Shown: piece after piece, positions 1 to 8,530 of the stretch | Numbering within the stretch: position 1 is the first letter of the stretch | Layout of the letters: every line of letters begins with the position of its first letter | Assembly: GCA_034509735.1 (NCBI GenBank) | Contig: JACGWO010000012.1 | Location: 7,624,367-7,688,366, forward strand | Length of the DNA: 64,000 nucleotides | Reading direction: 5' to 3' | DNA from: Sesamum alatum | Taxonomy: Eukaryota > Streptophyta > Magnoliopsida > Lamiales > Pedaliaceae | Notes under the pieces: model-generated | Told to the model about the DNA's origin: nothing | Seen by the model: only the letters and a program-made list of their open reading frames with translations | Databases searched by the model: none | Made by a program: the position numbers and the translations under genes

Positions 1-1801
1 ATTATATGACTAGAACTCCATCTTATTCAACATAAAAATACACTAGGACTACATCTAAAACACTCTTTCGAGCCAGGACTCAGCTTTGTACCTTTGCCCA
101 ACGACAAACTCCTTTAAGCAAGTTTAGACACTAATGCAGTTTTATCTTTGCATATCGAGGGCTTGGAGAACCTTCATAGTTAATCGTACGTTCGGATACA
201 TGCCTAATAATCAACACAATCGTGAGAAATACCTTGTGCTTTCAGTCGTTATCATTAACTGATAGATAACTCATTTTTGGCTATAATTAAATTCGTATTG
301 ACTCTAATAATCAATATTAAAGCCACTCTTCGATTGTATGACTAGGACTTCATTTTATTCAACATAAAAATCCACTAGTACTACATCTAAAACACCCTTT
401 TGAGTCATGGACTCAGCTTTGTACCTTTGCGCAATGACAAACTCCTTTAAACAAGTTTAGCCACTAATGCACTTTTATCTTTGCCATATCGAGGACTTGG
501 AAAACCTCCATATTCAATCGTACATCCGGATACATGCCTAATACTCAACACAATCGTAGGAAGCACCTTGTGCTTTCACTCCTTATCATTGAATGACAGA
601 TGACTCATTTTTGGCGATAAATATATTCGTATTGACTCTAATAATCATTATTAAAGCCACTCTTCGATTATATGACTAGCACTCCATCTTATTTAACATA
701 AAATGCACCAGGACTACATCTAGAACACTCTTTTGAGCGATAAACTGAGCTTTGTACCCTTGCGCAACGACAAACTCCTTTAAACAAGTTTAGACACTAA
801 TGCAATTTTATCTTTGCCATATCGAGGGCTTGGAGAACCTTCATATTCAATCGTACGTCCGGATACATGCCTAATAATCAACACAATCATAGGAAATAGC
901 TTGTTCTTTCAGTGCTTATCATTAACTGATAGATAATCATTTTTGGCTATAAATAAATTCGTATTGACTCTAATAATCAATATTAAAGCCACTCTTCGAT
1001 TATATGACTAGGACTCCATCTTATTCAACATAAAAATACACTAGTACTACATCTAAAATACTCTTTTGAGCCATGGACTCAGCTTTGTACCTTTGCGCAA
1101 CGACAAACTACTTTAAACAAGTTTAGACACTGATGCACTTTTACCTTTGCCATATCGAGGACTTGGAGAACCTCCGTAATCAATCGTATGTCCGGATACA
1201 TGCCTAACACTCAACACAATCGTAGGAAAAGCCTTGTGCTTTCACTCCTTATCATTGACTGACAGATGACTCATTTTTGGCGATAAATATATTCGTATTG
1301 ACTCTAATAATCAATATTAAAGCCACTATTCGATTATACGATTAGGACTCCATCTTATTTAACATAAAATGCACTAGGACTACATCTAGAATAATCTTTT
1401 GAGCGATCAACTCAGCTTTGTACCTTTGTGCAACGACAAACTTCTTTAAACAAGTTTAGACACTAATGCACTTTTATTTTTGCCATATCGAGGGCTTGGA
1501 GAACCTTCATATTCAATCATACGTCCGGATACATGCCTAATAATCAACACAATCATAGAAAATACCTTGTGCTTTCAGTTCTTATCATTAACTGATAGAT
1601 AACTCATTTTTGGCTATAAATAAATTCGTATTGACTCTAATAATCAATATTAAAGTCACTCTTCGATTATATGACTAGAACTCCATCTTATTCAACATAA
1701 AAATGCACTAGGACTACATCTAAAACACTCTTTCCAGCCAGGACTCAGCTTTCTACCTTTGCGCAATGACAAACTCCTTTAAACAATATTTAGACACTAA
1801 T
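1..1801. repeat. 332-bp satellite array, segment 1
   Basis: Tandem AT-rich repeat. The recurring phrase atgacta(g) places the same base at 8, 340, 674, 1006, 1340 and 1673, so the monomer is 332-334 bp. Two monomer classes alternate: one carries cgagggcttgg and taataatcaacac, the other cgaggacttgg and taatactcaacac with gactgacagatgactc. The array is cut inside the sixth monomer, just after gacactaat, where gypsy element A begins. No open frame here looks coding. No other function is visible. Confidence 0.95.
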
Positions 1802-2765
1802 TGATACGGATAGGACGTGATACCCATTGGATATAAGGATCCAAGAACCAAACGTATAGAAATAGGCAGCGGATATCCCAGATCGATGATCTAGTTTGAT
1901 CGTACCTGGAGCTTGAAAGCATATTGACCCGTTGGCTATATGGGCAGTCAAGAACCTTGGTATGGTGAACGCCACAAGATATTGCTTAAGTATCTTGATA
2001 AGTTCTAAACAATTGAAACTCTACAAAGAGAATTCAACCTCACAAGAAGAAGGTTTATAGTAATTCAAATTCTGATTTTTACAAATGATAACCATGGCCT
2101 TTTATAGGCTTCAAATGGATGCCCAAGGGTCTCAAGAGTTAATTCTAACCTTGGGACTTTAGGAGCATTAAAGTGACACTTTTGACCACATTAACAAGAC
2201 TTAGAAAAACAAGAATGACCATTTGACTACTATGATGTCTCTTGGCCTTCTAATGCTGAAAATAAACTAATTTAGACAAAACTAATGGACTCTCTTTTTG
2301 GGCTTGGTGGGTTGGACGAATTTGTGGCCTCCTTTTCTTCAAATGAAGTCTTCAAACCTTGAGCCCAACTATTTAGATGCATTCTAGCGCATCTACTTGA
2401 AGAATATTCATCATTGGACCTTCTATTGAACTCTCATGCATTGGCCCGTTGATTTCATCAATAAGAATCATCAAAGCTTTGTTCATTTTCTTAGTTCTTG
2501 CCCTCGTAATCGGACCCCCATTAATTCTCAAAGGATCTTCCTTGCTTTGAGTTGTAAGCTTCGGATGGTCCCCATCATTCCCTTCTTCTTCAGAAGGATT
2601 CGACCTCGAATCTGATTCTGCATCAAAAGGGGAAAGATCAGTCACATTAAAAGAAGCGCTCACATTGTACGCACCAGGAAGGTCTAGTTTGTAGGCGTTA
2701 TCGTCGATCCTCACAATCACTTGAAATGGATCATCCCCCCTCGCTTGCAATTTTGACGTTCGCAT
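1802..2765 (-). repeat. 3' LTR of gypsy A
   Basis: On the minus strand the LTR ends in ...CA at 1802; the plus strand reads tgatacgg there. Its start is placed near 2765 because a purine-rich tract (aaaagagaga on minus) lies just upstream and because gypsy B has its LTR start at the matching coding position. From 1802 to about 2705 it can be aligned with 7695-8530. It contains the last part of the pol frame, a TATA box at 2099-2106 and about 70 bp near 2010-2075 that the 5' LTR lacks. Confidence 0.75.
2099..2106 (-). promoter_or_regulatory. TATA box in 3' LTR of gypsy A
   Basis: TATAAAAG on the minus strand in the context gcctataaaaggc. The same motif occurs at the equivalent place in the 5' LTR (7925-7932) and in the LTRs of gypsy B and C. 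Confidence 0.6.
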
Positions 2766-2795
2766 TGCGGGAAATCTCTCTTTTCTCAAGTGCAA
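2373..2795 (-). pseudogene. pol: Integrase C-terminal end of gypsy A, running into the LTR
   Basis: A 140-residue open frame forming the end of the pol polyprotein. It holds the post-core integrase region (ARGDDPFQVI, then NAYKLDLPG and SASFNVTDLSPF), followed by an acidic, Ser-rich stretch and a basic GPITRARTKKMNKAL tail. Chromoviruses place a targeting module at this end; CRM elements have a CR motif here, but I cannot confirm one by eye. About the last 130 residues lie inside the LTR, which explains the near-identical second copy at 8248-8487. It is one or more frames away from the preceding integrase fragment. Confidence 0.8.
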
Positions 2796-2805
2796 CCAAA
2801 CCCAG

Positions 2806-3794
2806 TCACCAGGCTAAAAAAATGACTTGCTTGTGCCCTTTGTTGGCTTGTTTTGCATAATGTTCAGTTTGCTTCTCAATATTGAGCTTTACCTTTTCAT
2901 GCAACCTCTTTATCAATTCTGCCTTGGCTTTTCCATCAAGATTCTTTCGCTCATTAACAGGAATAGGCACAAGATCAAGTGGAGTCAATGGATTGAAGCC
3001 ATAAACAATTTCAAAATGAGTAAATTTAGCAGCAGAATAAACACTCCTGTTATATGCAAATTCAGCAAATGGCAAACAATCTTCCCAATTCTTCAAGTTT
3101 TTTGAATCAAAGCTCTAAGCAATTGAGATAAGATCTTATTCACTACTTTAGTTTGTCCATCAGTTTGTGGATGACAAGTAGTAGAAAATAGAAGTTTAGT
3201 TCCCAATTTACTCCACAACATACGCCAAAAATGACTCAAAATTTTGCATCTCGGTCACTCACAATTGTTCTTGGAATTCCATGCAATCTCACAATTTCTC
3301 GAAAGAACAAATCAGCAATATGAATAGCATCATCACTTTTATGACATGGAATGAAATGAGCCATTTTAGAAAATCTATCAACAACCACAAACATAGAATC
3401 TCTTCCTTTTTTCGTCCTAGGTAAACCCAAAACAAAATCCACAGAGATGTCCACCCACGGTTCACTAGGAATAGGTAAAGGTTGTTACAATCCAAGGTTT
3501 TGATTTTGATTTGGCACATTTACAAGTTATGCACCGATCACATATTTTCTCAACATCAACACGCATACTAGGCCAAAAGAAATGATCACATAATACTTCC
3601 ATGGTTTTATGTACACCAAAGTGTCCCATTAAACCTCCCCCGTGTGCCTCTCTAACAAGAAACTCCCGGATAGAACATTTAGGGATGCAAAGTTTATTTT
3701 CACAAAAACAAGTATCCCTCATGTTTATAAAACTTCCCAAACGCAGCATGTTCACAAGATAAATAAATAGACCCAAAATCAGAATCATTGGCAT
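2806..3794 (-). pseudogene. pol: Gypsy A integrase, frameshifted
   Basis: Three overlapping frames carry consecutive parts of a retroviral-type integrase. Minus-strand order: an HHCC zinc-binding module near 3510-3680 ([12 protein letters not shown], then CDRCITCKC); the catalytic core near 3236-3454 with [12 protein letters not shown] and IVSDRDAKF, which hold the two core aspartates; then 2806-3096 with [17 protein letters not shown] and [15 protein letters not shown]. The shifts fall near 3705, 3460 and 3235-3100. In plant gypsy elements this protein joins the cDNA to host DNA and follows RNase H in the polyprotein, as seen here. As it stands no single frame could make the enzyme. Confidence 0.9.
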
Positions 3795-5409
3795 ACATTT
3801 CTTTTATTGACTCAAAACCAAGAAGTTTAGAGCTCAAAGTAGTGATTAACGCATACCTTCGGGATAATGCATCAGCTACAATGTTTTCCTTTCCTTTCTT
3901 GTATTTGATCACATAAGGAAATGATTCAATGAATTCCACCCATTTCATATGCCTCTTGCTCAACTTACCTTGGCCTTTGAGATACTTAAGAGACTCGTGA
4001 TCCGTATGAATCACAAACTCCTTTGGCCACAAGTAGTGCTGCCATGTCTCTAATGCTCTCACCAAAGCATAAACCTCCTTATCGTATGTCGGATAGTTCA
4101 ATTGAGCTCCCTTCAACTTCTCGCTGAAGTATGCAATTGGTCGTCCCTCCTGCATCAAAACAGCTCCTACCCTGACTCCAGATGCATCACATTCAAGTTC
4201 AAATGATTTATCAAAGTTAGGCAATGCAAGAATAGGCGCAGTAGTTAGTTTTTCTTTTAAGAGATCAAAAGCTTGTCGTTGTTTTTCTCCCCATTGAAAA
4301 CCAACTTCTTTCTTAACGATTTCATTTAATGGAGCAGCAAGGGTACTAAAGTCGTTTACAAACCGCCTATAGAAGCTTGCAAGACCATGAAAACTTCTTA
4401 CCTCAGCAATGTTCTTAGGAGTTGGCCAATCTAGAATAGCCTTTACTTTATCCTTTTCCATTTCAATTCCATTAGCACTTACCACAAATCCAAGAAAAAC
4501 AACTTTATCCATGCAAAAAGAACATTTCTTAAGATTAGCATACAATGATTCTCCTCTTAAAGTGTCTAGCACAGCACGTACATGTTCAAGATGTTCTTCT
4601 ATGCTTTTGCTATATATAAGGATGTCATCAAAGTAAACTACCACAAACTTCCCAATAAAGGCACGCAAAACATGGTTCATTAATCTCATGAAAGTTCTTG
4701 GTGCATTAGTTAACCCAAAAGGCATGACTAACCACTCATATAAACCATATTTTGTTTTAAAAGCAGTTTTCCATTCATCCCAATCTCTAATCCGGATTTG
4801 ATGATATCCACTCTTTAAATCAATCTTTGTGAAGATTATAGCACCATACAATTCATCAAGCATATCATATAACCTAGGAATAGGATAGCGGTACTTTACC
4901 GTGATTTTATTGATGGCTCGACAATCTGTACACATTCTCCATGATCCATCTTTCTTTGGTACTACGATCACCGGTACGGCACATGGACTCATGCTTTCTC
5001 GAATCTTCCCTTTTGTTAACAATTCCTCCACTTGCCTTTGGATTTCCTTTATCTCATCGGGATTCACCCTATAAGCTGGTCGGTTTGGTAGTACGGCCCC
5101 TGGAATGAAGTCCATTTGATGCTCAATTCCCCTTATTGGTAGCAATCCGCTTGGCTCTTCTTCCGGGAAGACATCATCATATTCCTTCAAAAGAGACACA
5201 AAAGCACTAGGCGAAGATGGGGTTAGTTCGTTAGTGTTCAGTGCCTCCTTAAACACCATCACTAACACACTCTTTTTTTCAAGTAATGCTCTTTTCATCT
5301 CACTTGCTTTTGCATAGAAAGTCGACTTCTTTTTGCCCTCACATTCATCCATTTTCTTTTCCTTCTCAATCTCACTAAATTCTTCTTTATTCCGGGAAGA
5401 CGTCATCAT
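3700..5409 (-). CDS. pol: Gypsy A reverse transcriptase and RNase H (long open fragment)
   Basis: The longest open frame in the window, 569 residues. RT motifs in order include [51 protein letters not shown] and the catalytic YFDDILIYS (codons at 4624-4635). Gypsy-type RNase H follows: [51 protein letters not shown] and the closing IVADALSRR. It copies the element RNA and removes the template. The first ~28 residues come from the second copy of a local tandem duplication, so the apparent ATG at 5409 is not a natural start; in an intact element this would be an internal part of a Gag-Pol polyprotein. It ends by frameshift near 3705, before the integrase. Confidence 0.93.
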   Translation of the reverse strand: MMTSSRNKEEFSEIEKEKKMDECEGKKKSTFYAKASEMKRALLEKKSVLVMVFKEALNTNELTPSSPSAFVSLLKEYDDVFPEEEPSGLLPIRGIEHQMDFIPGAVLPNRPAYRVNPDEIKEIQRQVEELLTKGKIRESMSPCAVPVIVVPKKDGSWRMCTDCRAINKITVKYRYPIPRLYDMLDELYGAIIFTKIDLKSGYHQIRIRDWDEWKTAFKTKYGLYEWLVMPFGLTNAPRTFMRLMNHVLRAFIGKFVVVYFDDILIYSKSIEEHLEHVRAVLDTLRGESLYANLKKCSFCMDKVVFLGFVVSANGIEMEKDKVKAILDWPTPKNIAEVRSFHGLASFYRRFVNDFSTLAAPLNEIVKKEVGFQWGEKQRQAFDLLKEKLTTAPILALPNFDKSFELECDASGVRVGAVLMQEGRPIAYFSEKLKGAQLNYPTYDKEVYALVRALETWQHYLWPKEFVIHTDHESLKYLKGQGKLSKRHMKWVEFIESFPYVIKYKKGKENIVADALSRRYALITTLSSKLLGFESIKEMYANDSDFGSIYLSCEHAAFGKFYKHEGYLFL

Positions 5410-5620
5410 ATTCCTTCAAAAGAGACACAAAAGCACTAGGCAAAGATGGGGTTAGTTCGTTAGTGTTCAGTGCCTCCTTAAACACCATCACTAACACACT
5501 CTTTTTTTTCAAGTAATGCTATTTTTCATCTCACTTGCTTTTGCATAGAAAGTCGACTTCTTTTTTGCCCTCACATTCATCTATTTTCTTTTCCTTCTCA
5601 ATCTCACTAAATTCTTCTTT
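5161..5620 (-). repeat. ~230-bp tandem duplication between protease and RT of gypsy A
   Basis: Two head-to-tail copies begin with ttccgggaag at 5161 and 5390 and differ at a few bases (acatcatcat against acgtcatcat, gcgaagatg against gcaaagatg, extra T in the poly-T runs). The unit encodes the Lys/Glu-rich linker before RT. The 229-bp period is not a multiple of three, so it breaks the frame between protease and RT. Confidence 0.9.
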
Positions 5621-5699
5621 ATTTTTCTCTCCACTCTTTTTTTCTTTCAGATATTTCACCTCATTCTTGCCTTTCTTTTTTTCCGGCTCTCTCAATTTT

Positions 5700-6350
5700 C
5701 TAGCTTGAGACATTTTGATATTCTTGAACTTGTTGGGGGTTCAAGGAAACAAGCTGAATGTTTCGATCATGATGCTTGAGTGTGTAATGGTTTAGAAAAC
5801 CATCATAAGTCACCCTCCTATCGAACTGCCACGGTCTGCCCAAGAGGATGTGACTAGCATGCATTGGCACTACGTCACATAGAACGTCATCCTTGTAGTT
5901 ACCAATGGAAAATGAGACCAAAACTTGTTTACTCACCCGAATTTCTCCACAATCGTTAAGCCATTGCAACTTATATGGGTTGGGATGTTTCGTGGTTGCT
6001 AAGTTCAATTTCTCCACCATTTACACAACTAGAAACATTAGCACAACTTCCTCCATCAATAATTAACATGCATACCTTCCCTTGAACTAAACATCTTGTA
6101 TGAAAGATGTTCTCCCTTTGTTGTTCGGCATCGTCCACCTTCATTTGCATGTTTAGAGCTCTTCTTACCACCAAAAGCTCTCCATGTTCGGGTGTAGTCT
6201 CCTCAACTTGCTCATCATCGCTAGGTTCATGCTCACTTTCAGATTCTACGTCGCCATTTTCCCTTAAGATCATCACTCTCTTGTTGATGCATTCAGATGC
6301 AATATGGCCATAACCTTGACAACGAAAACATTTAATATCTCGACTTTGGG
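5700..6350 (-). pseudogene. pol: Gypsy A zinc knuckle and aspartic protease, frameshifted
   Basis: A CCHC zinc knuckle, CFRCQGYGHIASEC, is encoded at 6289-6330. An acidic spacer follows, then RENIFHTRCLVQGKVCMLIIDGGSCANVSS with the protease active-site triplet written D-G-G (6049-6057) where most retroviral proteases have D-S/T-G. A frameshift near 6010 moves the rest of the protease into the 5700-6020 frame, which ends with HILLGRPWQFDRRVTYDGF. The protease would cut Gag-Pol. The same DGG form occurs in gypsy B, so it is a family character, not random decay. Confidence 0.87.
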
Positions 6351-6390
6351 ATGAAGATGAGATAGGTTTTCCCTTTTCTACCTCATTAGA

Positions 6391-7296
6391 TTAGGCTTTA
6401 GACGCCTCATTTTGGGTTTTGGAAGTGACCCCAAAACGTGTTTTCGAAGCCCCTTCTTTCGCCTTGTTTGGTGGCTGAAAATTGGATGTAAAGTTTCTTT
6501 GATTCAATCCCTTCCTCTTCAGTTGTCTTTCCACCTTCATGGCTGTGTGCACCATGTCCTCAAGCTCGACATAATGTTGCAACTCCACAATGTTGGCTAT
6601 CTCTCGGTTCAACCCATTTAAGAACCTTGCCATGGTGGCCTCTCGGTCTTCTTCAACATTCGCTCTAATCACAGCGATCTCCATCTCTTTGTAATACTCA
6701 TCCACGGATTTCACACCTTGTGTCATAGTTTGGAGTTTTTGACACAAATCACGAAATCTCTTACGCATGATGGATTTCATTTCAGCCCAAGTAGAGATAG
6801 GTCTCTCTCCATACCTCCTTCGGTTTGTGATCAATTGATCCCACCAAACTATAGCATAGTCAGTGAACTCAATTGCAGCAAGTTTCACCTTCTTCTCCTC
6901 GGAGTAGTTATGACACTCAAAGATAAGATCCATCCTTTTTTCCCACTCTAAATATGCCTCTGGATCACTTCTTCCTTGAAATGTGGGAATATTCAGTTTT
7001 ATGCTTCCCAAATCTCGGTCCACTTCATTGCCTTGCCGTCTTCTTCCTCCCCTATGGCCACGATGTGGAGGCTCCACTTCTTCCTCCTCTTCGGACTCCA
7101 ATTGACGGATTTGGTGATTTTCGCGTCTCCTAGGAGTTGGTTGTTCCAACCTCTCCAAACGATCGGTTATGCCTTCAAGAATTTCTCCGAATCTTGCAAA
7201 TTGTTGTTGCATAGCTTGAACGGTGAACTCGTTTCCCGTATTGGTAGAAGTCCCTTCCATTGTAGAACCCTCACAATTCACTCGTGTATCACTCAA
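6391..7296 (-). CDS. gag: Gypsy A Gag (capsid region)
   Basis: 301-residue open frame from an ATG at 7296. The N-terminal third is Gln/Glu/Arg-rich (a short heptad-like stretch FGEILEGITDRLERLEQ and the RRREN to HRGGRRR basic patch). The middle matches the plant retrotransposon Gag domain: IPTFQGRSDPEAYLEWEKRMDLIF, then IEFTDYAIVWWDQL and GERPISTWAEMKSIMRKRF. The frame stops at 6391, just before the zinc knuckle, which lies in another reading register. The protein would form the virus-like particle around the element RNA. Its close counterpart is at 27594-28589. Confidence 0.92.
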   Translation of the reverse strand: MSDTRVNCEGSTMEGTSTNTGNEFTVQAMQQQFARFGEILEGITDRLERLEQPTPRRRENHQIRQLESEEEEEVEPPHRGHRGGRRRQGNEVDRDLGSIKLNIPTFQGRSDPEAYLEWEKRMDLIFECHNYSEEKKVKLAAIEFTDYAIVWWDQLITNRRRYGERPISTWAEMKSIMRKRFRDLCQKLQTMTQGVKSVDEYYKEMEIAVIRANVEEDREATMARFLNGLNREIANIVELQHYVELEDMVHTAMKVERQLKRKGLNQRNFTSNFQPPNKAKEGASKTRFGVTSKTQNEASKA

Positions 7297-7679
7297 AATA
7301 ATTTCTCACAACACTCGTGTTTCACTCATAGGCTTTTACCTCCCCTCTAATACATTCAGACACTCTTGCCTTTTACCACTCAAATTCTCTTCGTAGGCTC
7401 AATTAGAATAGAACCGAACAAGAAAATTTTGAACAACTAGATAATGGCTGATTTTTGTTGACGTTATTTAACAATAACAAGAGATGAATGAATACCTCAA
7501 TATATATATATATTCATTTTTTTTTCGAATCGCCACTTTTTTTCACTTTTGTTATTTTGGCCTCTTCTTTTTTTTGAACGATTTTTTTTGGCTGCTCGTT
7601 TTTTTTTTGGAGCTTTTCTTTTCTTTTTTTTTTGAACTAAATATGCAAGAAGATAACAAAATCAGATCAATACCAGATT
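7297..7679 (-). other. Gypsy A untranslated leader with A-rich homopolymer tract
   Basis: Between PBS and Gag, the minus strand is dominated by runs of A and AAAAGAGC/AAAAAAC-type words (7510-7640 on plus shows the T runs), plus a short (TA)n stretch at 7500-7515. No coding frame is credible. Gypsy B and C have a similar A-rich leader after their PBS, so this is a shared element trait. Confidence 0.7.
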
Positions 7680-7691
7680 GCTCTGATACCA
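7680..7691 (-). other. Primer binding site of gypsy A
   Basis: TGGTATCAGAGC on the minus strand, three bases after the 5' LTR. It is complementary to the 3' end of initiator methionine tRNA, the usual primer for many plant LTR elements. Confidence 0.88.
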
Positions 7692-7694
7692 AAA

Positions 7695-8530
7695 TGATAC
7701 AGATAGGACGTGAGACCCATTGAATATAAGGATCCAAGAACCAAACGTATAGAAATAGGCAGCGGATATCCCAGATCGATGATCTAGTTTGATCGTACCT
7801 GGAGCTTGAAAGAACCTTGACCCATTGGCTATATGGGCAGTCAAGAACCTTGGTATGGTGAACGCCACAAGATATTGCTCAAGTATCTTGATAAGTTCTG
7901 ATTTTTACAAATGAAAACCATGGCCTTTTATAGGCTTCAAATGGATGCCCAAGGGTCTCAAGAGTTGATTCTAACCTTGGGACTTTAGGAGCATTAAAGT
8001 GACACTTTTGACCACATTAACAAGACTTAGAAAAACAAGAATGATCCTTTGACTACTATGATGTCTCTTGGCTTCTAATGCTGAAAATAAACTAATTTAG
8101 ATAAAAATAATGGACTCTCTTGTTGAGCTTGGTGGGTTGGATGAATTTGTGGCCTCCTTTTCTTCAAATGAAGTCTTCAAACCTTGAGCCCAAATATTTA
8201 GATGCATTCTAGCCCATCTACTTGAAGAATATTCATCATTGGACCTTCTATGAACTCTCATGCATTGACTCGTTGATTTCATCAATAAGAATCATCAAAG
8301 CTTTGTTCATTTTCTTAGCTCTTGCCCTCGTAATTGGACCCCCATTAATTCTCAAAGGATCTTCCTTGCTTTGAGTTGTAAGCTTCGGATGGTCCCCATC
8401 ATTCCCTTCTTTTTCAGAAGGATTCGACCTCGAATCTGATTCTACATCAAAAGGAGAAAGATCAGTCACATTAAAAGAAGCGCTCAAATTGTACTCACCA
8501 GGAAGGTCCAGTTTGTAGGCATTATCGTTG
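7695..8530 (-). repeat. 5' LTR of gypsy A, truncated
   Basis: Aligned with 1802-2705. It includes a second copy of the pol end (8248-8487) and a TATA box at 7925-7932. About 70 bp present in the other LTR is missing near 7890, where gataagttctgattttt joins directly. At 8530 it stops inside the coding part of the LTR and satellite resumes, so roughly the first 60 bp of the LTR is lost. Confidence 0.82.
7925..7932 (-). promoter_or_regulatory. TATA box in 5' LTR of gypsy A
   Basis: TATAAAAG on minus, ~230 bp upstream of the LTR end and PBS, the expected position for the promoter that makes the element RNA. Confidence 0.6.

Larger units (their letters stand above)
1802..8530 (-). mobile_element. 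Ty3/gypsy LTR retrotransposon A (CRM-like chromovirus), degenerate
   Basis: Complete domain order on the minus strand: truncated 5' LTR, PBS, A-rich leader, Gag, zinc knuckle, protease, RT, RNase H, integrase, 3' LTR. The pol 3' end runs into the LTR, so the end of the integrase reading frame also occurs as a second copy in the 5' LTR. This arrangement, with an initiator-Met PBS and this Gag/pol type, is known from CRM chromoviruses; the clade is my inference. Several frameshifts break the polyprotein. The flanking satellite is not in register across the element (left break after gacactaat, right restart at acatcgaaaacac), so no target-site duplication is visible and the right end is rearranged. 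Confidence 0.9.

Noticed and set aside
6718..7350. Plus-strand frames opposite gypsy A Gag (6718-6951, 6976-7350), and others opposite pol
   Set aside because: Antisense of clearly recognised Gag and pol domains.
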